A stretch of 64,000 nucleotides of DNA from NCBI GenBank assembly GCA_040506275.1, contig JBEVXD010000007.1:1-64000 (forward strand), written 5' to 3'. Shown in pieces: positions 36,243 through 45,698 of this stretch. Each line of letters starts with the position of its first letter. The stretch's first letter is position 1. Under the pieces are notes generated by a model. It worked only from the letters and a program-made list of their open reading frames with translations, had not been told where the DNA came from and did no database searches. Origin of the DNA: Thiodiazotropha sp040506275. GTDB taxonomy: Bacteria; Pseudomonadota; Gammaproteobacteria; Chromatiales; Chromatiaceae. The position numbers were made by a program, and so were the translations under genes.

Positions 36243-37218
36243 GCGCACGTCGCCCAGTGAAAACCAGATAGAGCACGACCACACTCCAGAGCAGTGCCGC
36301 GACACTGTATTTTATAGCTATGGATACTGTACTGGAGGACCAAAATGCCTCGATAAAAGCAGCAAAAAGCAGCATCAGTGCAGCACCCATTACCAGAGGC
36401 AGCGCATTCAAGGCACCTTTTTTCAGTGCCTGTAGACGTGTCTGCTGGCCGGGAGACAACAGGGCATGTCCCAGTATCAGTCCCGCTGCCCCACTGATAA
36501 CGATTGCTGTCAATTCGAACGAGCCATGTCCTGAAACAAATGGCCAAAAGGTGTCGTGATAACCCAATCGACTCAAATGGCCAGCCACGCCACCGATCAC
36601 CAGTCCATTAAACATAAGCAAAAACAGTGAACCCAAACCGAACAGAATTCCTGTTGCAAAAGTCCTGAATCCAATTCCAATGTTATTCATGATGTAGTAG
36701 CCAAACATCATAAAGTCCGTCTCAGAACTGCGCTCAACTGCACGGCCCGGACGGTCATTGGCAGGATCATAGTTCTGTTCCATCTGACCCACCATCGATT
36801 CACTCATCACTGTATAGAGTAGGTCTTCATTGAAATAGCAGGCACCACCCATAACAACAGCGGGTAGAAGAAAAGCCAATAGTGAGACGAAAAAGTAGCC
36901 TCTGTTGCGACGGACAGCTCTTGGAAATCCAGCAAAGATGAATTGCATCGTCCGCCATAACCAAGCCCCCCTGAATCGATAGAGTAGTGGATGACCTCGC
37001 AATACCAGGCTATGTAACTGCTCCACCAGAGCAGGGCTGAATCCACGGCTGCGAGCCAGGGCATAGTGACTGCATATCTGACGATATAGAGCTGGAAAGG
37101 ATAACTGCTGCTCAGTAGTGAGTTGCCGCTTATGCCGATTCAGCTGCAGATCGGCCATTAATGACTCCATCTCATCCCACAGGGGTTGGTTTTCAGTTTC
37201 AAACTGCTGCTGCTTCAT
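36229..37218 (-). CDS. SpoIIM-like (stage II sporulation protein M family) membrane protein
   Basis: A 329-residue protein with a helical cytoplasmic N-terminus of about 100 residues and then five to six membrane helices; the blocks IMNNIGIGFRTFATGILFGLG and GHGSFELTAIVISGAAGL are the family signature. SpoIIM homologues in non-spore-formers occur regularly with RDD and MoxR genes. It starts on the last base of the RDD gene. Role unknown. Confidence 0.87.
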   Translation of the reverse strand: MKQQQFETENQPLWDEMESLMADLQLNRHKRQLTTEQQLSFPALYRQICSHYALARSRGFSPALVEQLHSLVLRGHPLLYRFRGAWLWRTMQFIFAGFPRAVRRNRGYFFVSLLAFLLPAVVMGGACYFNEDLLYTVMSESMVGQMEQNYDPANDRPGRAVERSSETDFMMFGYYIMNNIGIGFRTFATGILFGLGSLFLLMFNGLVIGGVAGHLSRLGYHDTFWPFVSGHGSFELTAIVISGAAGLILGHALLSPGQQTRLQALKKGALNALPLVMGAALMLLFAAFIEAFWSSSTVSIAIKYSVAALLWSVVVLYLVFTGRRAHGSG

Positions 37219-37931
37219 CAGCGCCCCTTGAGAATCCAGTTTGCGTAAGCAACCATGGCAGATTCAGCCTCAGCCCCAACCAGACCTGTCTGCTGGGAGA
37301 TCAAGCCGGCCAACTCCTGTCGACGCTCCTCGGAGAGTTCCCCTCCCCTTTCAGCAAAACTCAGCAAAACCAATTGTTCATCTTCAGAGAGATTCAGTGG
37401 TGGTTTCAGGGGGGCACTATTGGATGGTGTAACCCGTTCCTTAATCTGGTCACGATAGACAACCAGCGTTCCAGCCGCCAAGTCTCCGAGGCGCTGAAAG
37501 CCTCTGTTAGACAACATGGCAATCAGACCGACTGCGTAGAGAAAGGGTAGAAAATCTGCACTGCGCAGGAGATTGCGAATGACTGAAGCACTGGGGGTAA
37601 CTGGAGTACCATTCTCTTGAATCACCAAGATTCCCATTGCCCGCTTGCCTGGTGTCGCACCATTATGCAGTTCGAAAAGCACAGGATAGAACCACTCGAT
37701 GAGAAACAGACTGATCAGCATTACGCCCCAGCCCAGCCCTCCCAGAAAACCGAGAACCACCGCCAGAATAACATAGATAACAGCTCTTAGTAGGGCATCA
37801 ATAGCCCAGGCGCAGGCGCGCACAACCGGGCCTGCAACCCGGAATTGCAACATTACACCTTCAGGAATCTCATACCATATTAAGGTATCGAGCGGTAAAT
37901 CAGGAGTCCCTTCCTTCATTCTGTAGACCAT
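37218..37931 (-). CDS. RDD family membrane protein
   Basis: The 237-residue protein has the RDD core: VVRACAWAIDALLRAVIY (first helix with the A-x-D region), a long hydrophobic segment (VLGFLGGLGWGVMLISLFLIEWFYPV), LHNGATPGKRAMGILV and the third helix before LAAGTLVVYRD. The C-terminal 70 residues are cytoplasmic. It lies 3 bp after the BPSS1780-like gene and overlaps the SpoIIM-like start by 1 bp. An alternative Met four codons in is possible. Substrate or partner unknown. Confidence 0.87.
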   Translation of the reverse strand: MVYRMKEGTPDLPLDTLIWYEIPEGVMLQFRVAGPVVRACAWAIDALLRAVIYVILAVVLGFLGGLGWGVMLISLFLIEWFYPVLFELHNGATPGKRAMGILVIQENGTPVTPSASVIRNLLRSADFLPFLYAVGLIAMLSNRGFQRLGDLAAGTLVVYRDQIKERVTPSNSAPLKPPLNLSEDEQLVLLSFAERGGELSEERRQELAGLISQQTGLVGAEAESAMVAYANWILKGR

Positions 37932-37934
37932 GGT

Positions 37935-39227
37935 TCAGTCGTAAAAGATATCCCTATAGGCAGTGTAGATCGCTCCAATCTGGATTGGAAATATAACCAG
38001 GAACCCTAATCCAAAGAGGATCATTGACATTATTGGAGATATCGAAGAGAGGAACATAAACAGCCCATTAACTAGAAACAGTACCAGGGCCAATAGCGTG
38101 TAAAGTGTCAACGGCAGGATATTCTTCAGGCAACCGACAAAACTCAACTTCATCGCCTGCCAAGCGCTTAGATCATCCAATGCAACCAGTGCAGGTGCGA
38201 AGATATATGCCATCAATACAAAACTAATGGCGATGATAGACAGGCCAAAGCCAACCAGAATTGGTGTGGTCAATAGATTTGCAGCCGCCTCTTCTACACC
38301 AGCGCTCATGGCCATCAGGTCTTGAAGCGAATCAACCATCACCAGCCCCATCACTGCACCGATCACGAACATGGATAATAGATAGAGCAAGCCAACTAAT
38401 ATGTTCTGCCCTGCATTCTGACTGAAACCGGCAAACAGATAGCTGATCGAAAACTTACCACCCTCATCCTGTTCATTGCAGCCAATCATGAACCCAGCCA
38501 CCAGAACGGGCCCGAGTAGTGAGATTAGTAAGGGGCCCAAAAAAGGTACCAGGGAGATGACTATGCTCAAGAGGCCGAAAACCACCAGCGCGATCATCCA
38601 GGCCCAGGGAGCTTCCGAAAACAGTCTCCAGCCACCAATCACCCAGGCAAAAGCGCGATCCATTGAGACAGACCGAGGTCCTACCATTTCGTCATCAGTC
38701 GCTTCTTCAAGATCAGCTTCAGGGGGGGAATATGGATCATCTCTTTCATCCCCACTCGATTCAGGGGCATCAATTTCAGCATTGCCATCCTGAACCTGAG
38801 CTGCAATATACTTGGCCGCGACGATACCGCAGCTCTGACAGATGCCAAGCTGCATGTTACCGGAACCGCACTTTGGGCAGCGTTCTCTATGTATCTCAGA
38901 TTGATCCAAAACCTCTGTAGACTCATCATCACCGCCACCGAAGCTTTCCAGTGTCAACTCTGAGGGGTATGAAGGCTCTTCTGGCGGCGGATCTGGATCG
39001 GGGTCTATTTCGATAACCATGCCTAGTTTTTCAAGCGCTTCCCTGTACTTTATCGCTTTATCCCGATCAAGATCCTTTTTTAAAGTAACCGATCTGCCAC
39101 TGCTAATCAGCTTTTGGGCCTTCTCCTGCCCAAGTTTGAATTTTTCGCTGAATATAGCTACAAGACGCGCCTGATTGGCTGAAGGCTCCAACTTTCCTGT
39201 ATAGATAACTCTAAATACTTCTGACAT
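37935..39227 (-). CDS. BPSS1780-like membrane protein with zinc-ribbon
   Basis: The 430-residue product has an N-terminal ribosomal-protein-L7/L12-C-like or similar small domain (FRVIYTGKLEPSANQARLVAIF, KLISSGRSVTLKKDL), a zinc ribbon (CPKCGSGNMQLGICQSCG near residue 122), an acidic linker, and a C-terminal half of about six membrane helices recalling BPSS1780 family proteins (LLISLLGPVLVAGFMIG). The ATG has GGAG 10 bp upstream; an earlier TTG is possible. It is the promoter-proximal gene of the seven-gene operon. Confidence 0.78.
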   Translation of the reverse strand: MSEVFRVIYTGKLEPSANQARLVAIFSEKFKLGQEKAQKLISSGRSVTLKKDLDRDKAIKYREALEKLGMVIEIDPDPDPPPEEPSYPSELTLESFGGGDDESTEVLDQSEIHRERCPKCGSGNMQLGICQSCGIVAAKYIAAQVQDGNAEIDAPESSGDERDDPYSPPEADLEEATDDEMVGPRSVSMDRAFAWVIGGWRLFSEAPWAWMIALVVFGLLSIVISLVPFLGPLLISLLGPVLVAGFMIGCNEQDEGGKFSISYLFAGFSQNAGQNILVGLLYLLSMFVIGAVMGLVMVDSLQDLMAMSAGVEEAAANLLTTPILVGFGLSIIAISFVLMAYIFAPALVALDDLSAWQAMKLSFVGCLKNILPLTLYTLLALVLFLVNGLFMFLSSISPIMSMILFGLGFLVIFPIQIGAIYTAYRDIFYD

Positions 39228-39435
39228 TCCTGCGGTTCTCCAAAATACTCCTATAACCGTCAGCACCAATTGCTAAGCAGATATCTGAGCCATCCCCATG
39301 TACCACTCAAGAAACCCAACTGATTTCCAGGTTATTATTCTATTACGGCTAGAAGTGGATGTCCTTGAATTGTTAAATATTTTTGATCAAAGGAATTTTA
39401 TTCCCATTAAATATCCGAATCCAACGCGAAGTTGT

Positions 39436-39903
39436 CTACAGTGCATCTTCAAGAATGGTTTCAAACAGGTTGATGATCTCCGCCGTCGCTTCACCACCAT
39501 CACCCATTAAATGGGGGACACGATAGGCGGCATAAACCTTTCCAGGCTCACTCTGTTTGACATAAACAGCGATAGTAAAGGGGCAAATTGAGATATTTTC
39601 TGCCGCTGCCTGCGACATTTTATGTGACATCAGAGCACTACAGAACTCTACCGATTCTGCTTTTAAAAAGACCTGAGAATAACCAAGATCAGAGGCAGTA
39701 CGATTCAACATATCACTGACATGCAGGGTCCCACTAACCAGTAAGCCCTGGTCAACTACTGCCATCTTGATATTTTCCACCAGATCCTCGAAAGTCTCTT
39801 CCGATGTATAGACTTTCACTGGATGGTCACTACCTGTCATCTCAGAAGCCGAAATCAGGCTGGAACCGACAAGAAGTGAACAGATAACCCAAACAAATTT
39901 CAT
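39436..39903 (-). CDS. Exported DUF302 protein
   Basis: A 155-residue protein with a signal peptide (FVWVICSLLVGSSLISA) and a DUF302 domain (YTSEETFEDLVENIKMAVVDQGLLVSG, LMSHKMSQAAAENISICPFTIAVY, then VYAAYRVPHLMGDGGEAT). DUF302 proteins are small alpha/beta proteins often linked to sulfur or redox metabolism; precise role unknown. The second of two adjacent ATGs is best placed relative to GGAGG. It stands alone between the seven-gene operon and a long gap. Confidence 0.85.
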   Translation of the reverse strand: MKFVWVICSLLVGSSLISASEMTGSDHPVKVYTSEETFEDLVENIKMAVVDQGLLVSGTLHVSDMLNRTASDLGYSQVFLKAESVEFCSALMSHKMSQAAAENISICPFTIAVYVKQSEPGKVYAAYRVPHLMGDGGEATAEIINLFETILEDAL

Positions 39904-40139
39904 CATAACCTCCAAATCGTTCAATCTACTACTTACTTGACCCACTTAACCCCTAAACTGAATAGGGTTATTTTCAAGGTAAGTTGTTGACCCGTCAAAA
40001 TATTTAAACCGGTAACACAGACAGTGTGCGCAACTCGATACAAGATACCGATGCAATTAGACTTCTAGTGTGGTGATAAAGCTTTCTGAATGGAGCCTGA
40101 GACAGTGACCGGATAGTTGAAACCTCTCTTCCCATTACC

Positions 40140-40173
40140 TTATTAACCCGGCGACTAAGTATGTTGTCTTCAG
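40140..40173 (-). repeat. 33-bp interspersed repeat, copy 3
   Basis: Identical over 34 bases to the copy inside the ardA remnant at 26106-26139. It lies in noncoding DNA with no visible gene on either side. Confidence 0.8.
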
Positions 40174-40883
40174 GGCTGGCAGGCCATCAATACAGGGCTC
40201 AGTATACCTACAGGATAGAATGTGCAGCAAGTAGACTACTGGCTGCTTGGCACAACCATAGATTCTCCCATAACCTTACCGATACTGATCTGGAAGCGAA
40301 CCCCTACCTTAGGAAAGCGTAAACGCTCTCAGAAAAACATTGACCCACCCAAGGGATAGAGAGTGATTTTTTCACTTGATATCCTTTTGGATTCTATATC
40401 ATCATCTGCAGGCCAGGAATATAGTGATATGTAACATATTTCAGTTATCATACGCTTTGGCTTAAGCGCTCGGTGACTAGACTCCAAGTCTCATGGATGA
40501 CACGGGCATCTGTCACAAAAAATCGACCAGAGATGGACTAACTATCGTATACCGTGGATGTTGTGAAAGTTTGTTACAATTCTACTTGTTCGCAATGCTT
40601 GCGCATAGAGAGTAACGACATAGAATGTAATATTGGAGATTGAAATATTTTTCTCATCAGACAGTCGCACTATTCTGAACTTAGTAGGTATCCATATCTT
40701 CAAAAACAGCGTTTTTGAAGTTACATTGAACCAGACTACTACTCTATTTAATACTTAGTTCAATTAGTGTAGTTACAATCTGAGGGACGAACAATGATCG
40801 GCAATGACAAGCTCATTTCCTGAAGGCCTTTATAAGGATCTAAAGCTTATTCCTGAGATTGCCAGTATCGGATCAGCTTAAAC

Positions 40884-40955
40884 AACGGCGATGCCACCCA
40901 GGCAGAGAAGATGTTTAATCGACTCGATACTGACGATAACCAAAGGATTATTTAA
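40884..40955 (+). pseudogene. EF-hand-like peptide remnant
   Basis: A 23-codon open stretch ending in TAA reads NGDATQAEKMFNRLD followed by TDDNQRII, resembling the end of an EF-hand (helix, then DxDxNQ-type calcium loop). No start or ribosome site supports it. It may be the tail of a decayed calcium-binding protein; chance similarity is possible. Confidence 0.25.
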
Positions 40956-41008
40956 CTGCCTGGACCGATTCAGAGGCAGGTACTGAACTAATAATGTAGA
41001 GCCGATTT

Positions 41009-42835
41009 ATGTTTGAACTGGAAGCTAATCACGATAATCTTGCTGCCGATGCCATTCCAGATGACATCAGGCGGCAGTTTCAATCCAGGGATCAAGAGAT
41101 CCGTGGATATACCGTGCTACCTTGGGAAGAGCACTGCACTGAATGTGCTATGCCTGAATGCTACCAAACCTGCGACCTATATGAGCCACGCAATGATGGC
41201 AAATGCCGTCGTTTCATCGGCGGCATATCTCCAATCAAAGGAACATCTCGACAGATTGTCGGTGTAGCTTTCAAGCGTTGGGGTCAGCTGATGGCCTATG
41301 CAAATTTGAACATGACACCATTCAAAACCGCATCCCGGGTCGAAAAACTTGTTTCTGCCTTTGATATGTTAATCAGCATAATTCCTGATAAAAGAATCTC
41401 TTTCAAAGGCAGACCATCTTTAACCACAAGAATTGAGCGCAGATTGAAGCAGGTCCTCGCAAAAAACGGATACCTGAAGGATTCCTCTGCAGGACTTCCA
41501 GAACATTTCCTGATGGAAGTATTCAATCCGAATCCAGACAATATCAATCTGTCTCTGGTCGTAAGTAACACCGATCAGACTGAGTACAACATGGGCTACC
41601 AGGAACTCGTCGAACTTAATCCTGGATTCAACAGAATCACAATAGAATTCGACAAAATTGCTACCCGGCTGGATCTGAATAAACGATTTAATATTACATT
41701 GAATCCTAACATACTCGATAAAGCAGATGAGGGACTGACACTCTACTTCGGCATGCTGACTTTTATCTGGCCAATAGAGTCCAAACAATCAGTTCAAAGC
41801 GCAACGCCCCCCAACATCAAAGTCATTGCCTGGGATCTGGACAATACAGTCTGGGATGGGATCCTGATTGAGGACGGCACAGAAAACCTCAAACTCAAAC
41901 CAGGCATCCTTGAGATCATCAAACAACTGGATAAACGTGGCATACTGAATACAGTTGTAAGCAAGAACAACCCGGATGATGCACTGAGTTTTCTGGAGCA
42001 GGTTGGACTCAAGGAATATGTGGTATACCCCAAAATCGGCTGGGGACAGAAAGGTCTATACATCAGAGAACTGATTAAAGATTTCAATGTAGGTGCGAAT
42101 ACATTCGCATTCATTGATGACCAGCCATTCGAACGTGACGAAGTCAAATCCCTCAATCCTGATGTCAGGGTCTATGATGCGTTGGAGTACGACAAACTAC
42201 TTGCCATGCCTGAATTCAACCCCAGAGTCAGTAGCGAGTCACATCTCAGGCGGCAACTCTATCAATACGAAAAGACCCGACAGGATGAGCTGTCAACTTT
42301 TGATGGTGACTACCTTACATTTCTCCAATCCTGCGAAATCACCCTAAATATTGATAAGGCCGGAATTGAAAAGATCGAAAGGATTCAAGAGCTCGTACAA
42401 CGTACCAACCAACTCAATTTTTCCGGCAATCGCTACCAGCGTGAACAGATCGAAGCGATTTTGGAAGATGATCAGAAGGATGCTTTTGTCATCGATTGCC
42501 ATGATAAATATGGCATTTATGGCACCATTGGATTCGCCATAGTCAACAGTAGAAATGGCCAGCTTATCGACTTGATGTTCAGTTGCCGTGTTCAGTCAAA
42601 ACGTGTTGAGCACGCCTTTATCTCGTTCCTTTTATCGTACTACAAAACAAAAGAGCACTCTCATCTGTCTGCCCTGTACAAGGAGAGTGATCGTAATAAA
42701 AAAGCGGCTACAGTCTTTACTGACATGAACTTTTTCATCAAAGACAAACAGGACAACCTGACAACTTTTGCATATGACCTATCCAAGCCTATTCCCGATG
42801 ACGGCGTCATCAAGGTCATATGGAGCGGCACATGA
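41009..42835 (+). CDS. FkbH-like HAD-IIIC protein with Cys-rich N-terminus
   Basis: The 608-residue protein has three parts. Residues 1-75 include a Cys-rich block (HCTECAMPECYQTCDLYEP, then GKCRRF). Residues about 75-255 have no family I recognise and may form a beta-rich carbohydrate-like domain. Residues about 270-600 are an FkbH-like region: HAD motif WDLDNTVWDG with the nucleophile Asp, VVSKNN, FIDDQPFERDEV, and a GNAT-like tail (FSCRVQSKRVEHAFISF). FkbH enzymes load glyceryl or related groups on carrier proteins. It overlaps the deacetylase gene by 4 bp. A surface-polysaccharide or lipid-modification role is inference. Confidence 0.8.
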   Translation: MFELEANHDNLAADAIPDDIRRQFQSRDQEIRGYTVLPWEEHCTECAMPECYQTCDLYEPRNDGKCRRFIGGISPIKGTSRQIVGVAFKRWGQLMAYANLNMTPFKTASRVEKLVSAFDMLISIIPDKRISFKGRPSLTTRIERRLKQVLAKNGYLKDSSAGLPEHFLMEVFNPNPDNINLSLVVSNTDQTEYNMGYQELVELNPGFNRITIEFDKIATRLDLNKRFNITLNPNILDKADEGLTLYFGMLTFIWPIESKQSVQSATPPNIKVIAWDLDNTVWDGILIEDGTENLKLKPGILEIIKQLDKRGILNTVVSKNNPDDALSFLEQVGLKEYVVYPKIGWGQKGLYIRELIKDFNVGANTFAFIDDQPFERDEVKSLNPDVRVYDALEYDKLLAMPEFNPRVSSESHLRRQLYQYEKTRQDELSTFDGDYLTFLQSCEITLNIDKAGIEKIERIQELVQRTNQLNFSGNRYQREQIEAILEDDQKDAFVIDCHDKYGIYGTIGFAIVNSRNGQLIDLMFSCRVQSKRVEHAFISFLLSYYKTKEHSHLSALYKESDRNKKAATVFTDMNFFIKDKQDNLTTFAYDLSKPIPDDGVIKVIWSGT

Positions 42836-43614
42836 TGTCCCTCCTCCTAAAAGCACTTCAAGAGATAAAAACACGGGCATACCAATCTTTTGTCAATGAC
42901 ACCCGCAACATTCAACTCGACCAGGCTATCATCAGTGTTACATTCGATGATGTCCCCTATAGTGCGCTGGAAAACGGCCTTGCCATTCTGGATCAACACT
43001 CGATCAAAGCAACCTTCTATATCGCAACAGGTCTCTGCTCTCCCGACGATTCAAATGACCCAGAAACCGATACAGCGGAACGTTTTCTCAACCGTGATAA
43101 TATCGAACAGCTGAATCAGTCAGGGCATGACATTGCCTGCCATACTCACAGTCACTACAGACTGGACCAGGGTAGCGCAGATGAGATGGCACAGGATGCT
43201 GAAAAGAACATCAAAACACTCAGCTCCTGGATAAAAGGGAAACCGATCCAACACTTCTCCTACCCTTTTGGACTGGTTAGCTTCAAAGCAAAAAAGCTAT
43301 TATCAAAGCACTATAAAACAATGCGTAGTTCCAGACCCGGTATCAATAGTGATAATAGCGATTTCTATCTGCTCAGAGCAACCAGCATTTACAACCCCAG
43401 CTTCAGCAAGTCCACTATGTCTGAAACCATAGCAGAAACTATAAAACGGGGTGGATGGTTAGTGCTTTATACACACGGCGTTGATGATAACCCAGGGCCA
43501 TATGACTGCACCCCGGAACAGCTGGATTGGGTACTTACACAAGCAGTAGCGAGTGGCGCACGTATTCTACCTGTTACTGAAGCGTATGATATCATCAGCA
43601 AAGCACCGCATTAA
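42832..43614 (+). CDS. Polysaccharide deacetylase family protein (NodB domain)
   Basis: A 260-residue carbohydrate esterase family 4 enzyme, with the NodB homology domain from about residue 35: VTFDDVPYSALENG (motif 1, catalytic Asp and metal Asp), HDIACHTHSHY (motif 2, metal His residues), FSYPFG (motif 3) and LYTHGVDD near the end. No signal peptide is visible, so it likely acts on a cytoplasmic or membrane-linked glycan precursor. The chosen ATG overlaps the FkbH-like stop (ATGA), with GGAG 6 bp before it. The two genes form a coupled pair. Confidence 0.88.
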   Translation: MMSLLLKALQEIKTRAYQSFVNDTRNIQLDQAIISVTFDDVPYSALENGLAILDQHSIKATFYIATGLCSPDDSNDPETDTAERFLNRDNIEQLNQSGHDIACHTHSHYRLDQGSADEMAQDAEKNIKTLSSWIKGKPIQHFSYPFGLVSFKAKKLLSKHYKTMRSSRPGINSDNSDFYLLRATSIYNPSFSKSTMSETIAETIKRGGWLVLYTHGVDDNPGPYDCTPEQLDWVLTQAVASGARILPVTEAYDIISKAPH

Positions 43615-43712
43615 TCTACAAACCGTTACAACCTTACATAACTGCTAAGAGATCCACTACTCACAGTGTCGCCATCGCTGATCGGATGCCCCCTCATTTT
43701 TCAGCTTTTAGT

Positions 43713-44249
43713 TTCCATGTCCTGCTGACACAGTTAGTGGGCAGTCCTGCTACTTGGCCGACTAGTGGTCTATAGACTGACCTGAAACCATATCAAGGCA
43801 AACTTGCGTACTATTCATCCGATGAACATGACGTAGGGTGCGGCCTGCCGCACCAGACTGTTCCCCACGGTTGTTTGTGACCGTGGTTATTTCTCTTCTT
43901 AACCTGTTCGCACATTACCTTGGAACCTAGACGTCATCTTAAGGTGCGGCAGGCCGCACCCTACAACTGATCGGATCTCCCACTCATGTTTAATCTATTA
44001 CGATTCCATGTCCTGCTGACATAGTTTCCTGCTACTCGGCCGAATAGTGGTCTATAGACTGACCTGAAACCATATCAAGGCAAACTTGCGTTCTATTCAT
44101 CCGATGAACATGACGTAGGGTGCGACCTACCGCACCAGACTGTTCCCCACGGTTGTTTGTGACAGTGGTTATTTCTCTTCTTGACCTGTTCGCACAATAC
44201 CTTGGAACCTAGACGTCAACTTAAGGTGTGGCAGGCTGCACCCTACAAC
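43713..44249. repeat. Direct duplication of a ~250-bp unit, each with an inverted palindrome pair
   Basis: Unit 1 (43713-43967) and unit 2 (44004-44249) are highly similar throughout, starting TTCCATGTCCTGCTGACA and ending CACCCTACAAC. Each contains a REPIN-like inverted pair (43833-43854 with 43943-43964; 44115-44136 with 44225-44246). The second copy has accumulated changes in the palindromes. No gene is present in the 43615-44428 gap. Confidence 0.85.
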
Positions 44250-44428
44250 GGACACTATTCTTGTCTGAAAACGGTGCCGAATATCTTCAGAATCTACCGT
44301 GTTCTGTGTAAAAGAATTCTACAAATAGACCAGGTAGTTTTAGGGATTGAATATCATTTCTAGATCGTATTGTTTGTGACACCATCAATAGGAAAAGTAG
44401 TCAAACTGGACATAAACAGTCAGACCAT

Positions 44429-44450
44429 AAAAAGGGGGCCGAAGCCCCCC
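44429..44450 (-). terminator. Rho-independent terminator of the MopE-repeat gene
   Basis: On the minus strand GGGGGC, loop TTCG, GCCCCC and TTTTT form a textbook terminator about 43 bp after the stop of the gene at 44493-45698. Confidence 0.9.
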
Positions 44451-44492
44451 TGTTGGTTTAGCTCATAGAGCAAAACTAAGGTCAACTATTCC

Positions 44493-45698
44493 CTAGTGAT
44501 GATCATGATGTCCTCTTCGTGAGTGGCGTGAACGTCGTCCTTCCCTATCGTCACTGGAAGATTCACCCTCTACATTATCATCCTCTTCTTTTTCATCCTC
44601 GTCAGATTCGTCATCTGATTTTCGATCTTCATGATTATCACAGTTACGATCGTGATCATGCTTATGTCTAGGATGAGATCTCCACCATGGATTATCACTC
44701 TCATCACCACCATCATCATTTTCGCTTTGACATACACTGTCGGTATCATCTACCAGTGCGTTACAGTTATTATCTATGCCATCGTCGCAGACCTCCAGCG
44801 CACCAGGATTGATATCAAATTTGTTGTCATCGCAATCGATAGCACCACAACTACCACCTTCAATACTGTAGCCATCCCCATCAACATCAGTACAGTCGAT
44901 CGGGCAGTCGACCGCATTCATATCAGCAGTATCTGTCAGGCCGTTACAGTTGTTGTCAATGTTGTCACTACATATTTCAGCCGCACCTGGATTTACATCT
45001 GCGTTGTTATCGTCACAGTCAACAGCACCACATGAGCCACCTTCTAGAGAGTAACCGTCTATATCCATATCAGTACATTCTGCAGGACATTCGACTGCAT
45101 TCGGATCTGCAGCATCAGTCAAACCATTACCGTCATTATCAACACCATCTCCACAAAGCTCAGCCGCTCCTGGAAATGCCGACATATCACTGTCGTTAAA
45201 ATCTGCCGGAGTACCACAACTTTCACCTTCTGCAAAAAAACCATCGCCGTCCGCATCGGTGCAGTTAACAGGGCAGTCAGATGCATTCGGATCTTCAACA
45301 TCGATCAAGCCATTACCGTCATTATCAATACCATCAATACAAATTTCCATTGCACCTGGATATGCAGAAGGATCACTGTCATTAAAATCTGCTAAGGTAC
45401 CGCAAATTTCACCTTCAGCATAATAGCCATCGTTATCAGCATCAGTACAAATTGATTCCAAAGGCGCAGGACAGAAGAACTCATAGTTACCATCAGAATA
45501 TGCGGATTTAGCCTGATTATCAGAGTGACATTCACTGCAGCTATCAGATTCATAAGCTGGTAAAAGATCATAACCATTACTACCGCAGTAATTAGTAATT
45601 GTCGTAGTCATGGAAGAAAATGCAGTTGCCTGTTGAGCACCTACAAGAAGTGATGTACTCAAAACAAGCAGAGTCAATCTATGTTTGTTACATATCAT
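44493..45698 (-). CDS. Secreted MopE-repeat metal-binding-type protein with one haem motif
   Basis: The 401-residue protein starts at an ATG 6 bp after GAGAGA and has a signal peptide ending near residue 26. A single c-type haem motif, CSECH, lies at residues 54-58. From residue about 78 run five MopE-type repeats of 40-50 residues built on CTDxDxDGYxxEGxxCG, (S/D)PGAxExCxDGxDNDxNG and xCP, a putative metal-binding family; the Asp clusters look calcium-binding. The last 80 residues are extremely charged, ending in a His/Asp/Arg-rich tail (HDHDRNCDNHEDRKS, then RGHHDHH). It stands alone between a terminator and the regulatory genes. The function is unknown; metal capture or surface display is inference. 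Confidence 0.82.
   Translation of the reverse strand: MICNKHRLTLLVLSTSLLVGAQQATAFSSMTTTITNYCGSNGYDLLPAYESDSCSECHSDNQAKSAYSDGNYEFFCPAPLESICTDADNDGYYAEGEICGTLADFNDSDPSAYPGAMEICIDGIDNDGNGLIDVEDPNASDCPVNCTDADGDGFFAEGESCGTPADFNDSDMSAFPGAAELCGDGVDNDGNGLTDAADPNAVECPAECTDMDIDGYSLEGGSCGAVDCDDNNADVNPGAAEICSDNIDNNCNGLTDTADMNAVDCPIDCTDVDGDGYSIEGGSCGAIDCDDNKFDINPGALEVCDDGIDNNCNALVDDTDSVCQSENDDGGDESDNPWWRSHPRHKHDHDRNCDNHEDRKSDDESDEDEKEEDDNVEGESSSDDREGRRSRHSRRGHHDHH

Larger units (their letters stand above)
39904..41008. other. 1.1-kb gap with repeat and coding remnant
   Basis: The stretch carries copy 3 of the 33-bp repeat (40140-40173) and a short EF-hand-like coding remnant just before the FkbH-like gene (40884-40955). 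I see no intact gene. It may be decayed mobile or exported-protein DNA. Confidence 0.4.
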
